This document shows positions 63,867-64,000 of a stretch of DNA of 64,000 nucleotides, in pieces. The notes under the pieces were generated by a model. That model made no database searches. It had not been told where the DNA came from and saw nothing but the letters and a program-made list of their open reading frames with translations. The stretch is from Rs1 sp029027825 (GTDB lineage: Bacteria > Pseudomonadota > Gammaproteobacteria > Pseudomonadales > Balneatricaceae), in the NCBI GenBank assembly GCA_029027825.1, contig CP093399.1, positions 1,488,001 to 1,552,000 on the forward strand, written 5' to 3'. The number at the start of each line of letters is the position of its first letter. Positions within the stretch are counted from its first letter, which is position 1. A program made the position numbers and the translations under genes.

Positions 63867-64000
63867 TTAATTATTACTAATAATTGCATGTATATTGAAG
63901 AATGAACCAGTTTCATCGGCTGGCGTAAAATCAAAATTAATCCGCGAAGAGCGCTTAGCTATTTCATAAAATCCGATACCAGCACCTTGTTCATGTTTAT
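63867..64000 (-). CDS. siaB: SiaB-family kinase, C-terminal end (partial)
   Basis: Only the last 44 codons are in the window, read on the reverse strand from the edge to the TAA at 63869-63867. The segment HEQGAGIGFYEIAKRSS matches the glycine-rich ATP-lid region of SiaB (DUF6272) kinases, and NFDFTPADE follows. It ends 13 bases before the siaC start. The family call depends on a short match plus the neighbour. Confidence 0.75.
   Translation of the reverse strand, partial: KHEQGAGIGFYEIAKRSSRINFDFTPADETGSFFNIHAIISNN

Noticed and set aside
1..64000. tRNA, rRNA and CRISPR arrays
   Set aside because: I looked for T-loop motifs and regularly spaced repeats in all gaps and found none; the repeats present are dispersed elements with inverted ends.

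Overview
The window reads as chromosome from an AT-leaning, probably marine gammaproteobacterium. The evidence is the mix of FabV, a YeeN-type YebC protein, DUF3461 and DUF2058 proteins, a CrbS/CrbR (MxtR/ErdR)-type two-component pair, a TRAP transporter and SiaB/SiaC-type signalling genes. I cannot name the genus. No tRNA, rRNA or CRISPR array was found.

Layout. 1-1.6 kb: TRAP transporter genes (dctQ partial, dctP). 2.2-4.4 kb: a PaaX-type regulator and fabV. 4.5-5.9 kb: a decayed group II intron carrying an inserted 329-bp element. 6-11 kb: queC, nadA, a DUF3461 gene, an aspartate/aromatic aminotransferase and a DUF2058 gene. 11.3-16.1 kb: the branched-chain 2-oxoacid dehydrogenase operon (E1 alpha, E1 beta, E2), a gutted leucine dehydrogenase and a divergent Lrp-type regulator. 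16-22 kb: grxA, yeeN, a LysE exporter, a divergent cysS and lysO. 22.6-25.8 kb: a vitamin B12-type ABC importer behind a cobalamin riboswitch. 26-34 kb: an M23 peptidase, a cytidine deaminase, a pentapeptide-repeat protein, a very large membrane protein of unknown function and a PRPP-synthetase-like gene. 34.6-40 kb: a diguanylate cyclase and the CrbR/CrbS-type pair. 40.8-50.3 kb: a branched-chain-type ABC importer operon with an acyl-CoA synthetase inside it, followed by a PaaK-like protein and a hotdog thioesterase. 50.6-54.5 kb: a zinc alcohol dehydrogenase with no ordinary start codon, then an amaA/amaB-like pair (pipecolate and aminoadipate semialdehyde oxidation). 54.8-57.4 kb: an MFS gene broken by a small element, and proline iminopeptidase. 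57.7-62.4 kb: accessory DNA with chrA/chrB chromate resistance, an IS110 transposase and a RAYT-like fragment. 62.7-64 kb: siaB'-siaC-HD-GYP signalling operon.

The strongest non-genic signal is three families of small non-autonomous elements with terminal inverted repeats and target-site duplications. Family 1 has ends GAGACCTC/GAGGTCTC and 5-bp duplications. It occurs as 203, 180, 139 and 47-bp forms. One 139-bp copy splits the MFS gene, and removing it with one duplication restores the reading frame exactly. The 47-bp form is what a deletion between two GAGCG repeats of the 139-bp form would give. Family 2 has ends CCTGAATC/GATTCAGG and 5-bp duplications, in forms from 209 bp down to 20 bp. 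Family 3 has two 329-bp copies in opposite orientation 13 kb apart, with an 8-bp duplication. No transposase that could mobilise them was recognised in the window.

Metabolically the window favours amino-acid and organic-acid catabolism. It holds branched-chain amino acid oxidation (now without a local leucine dehydrogenase), lysine/pipecolate oxidation, carboxylate uptake coupled to CoA activation beside an acetate-switch-type regulator, and two lysine-exporter-family proteins.
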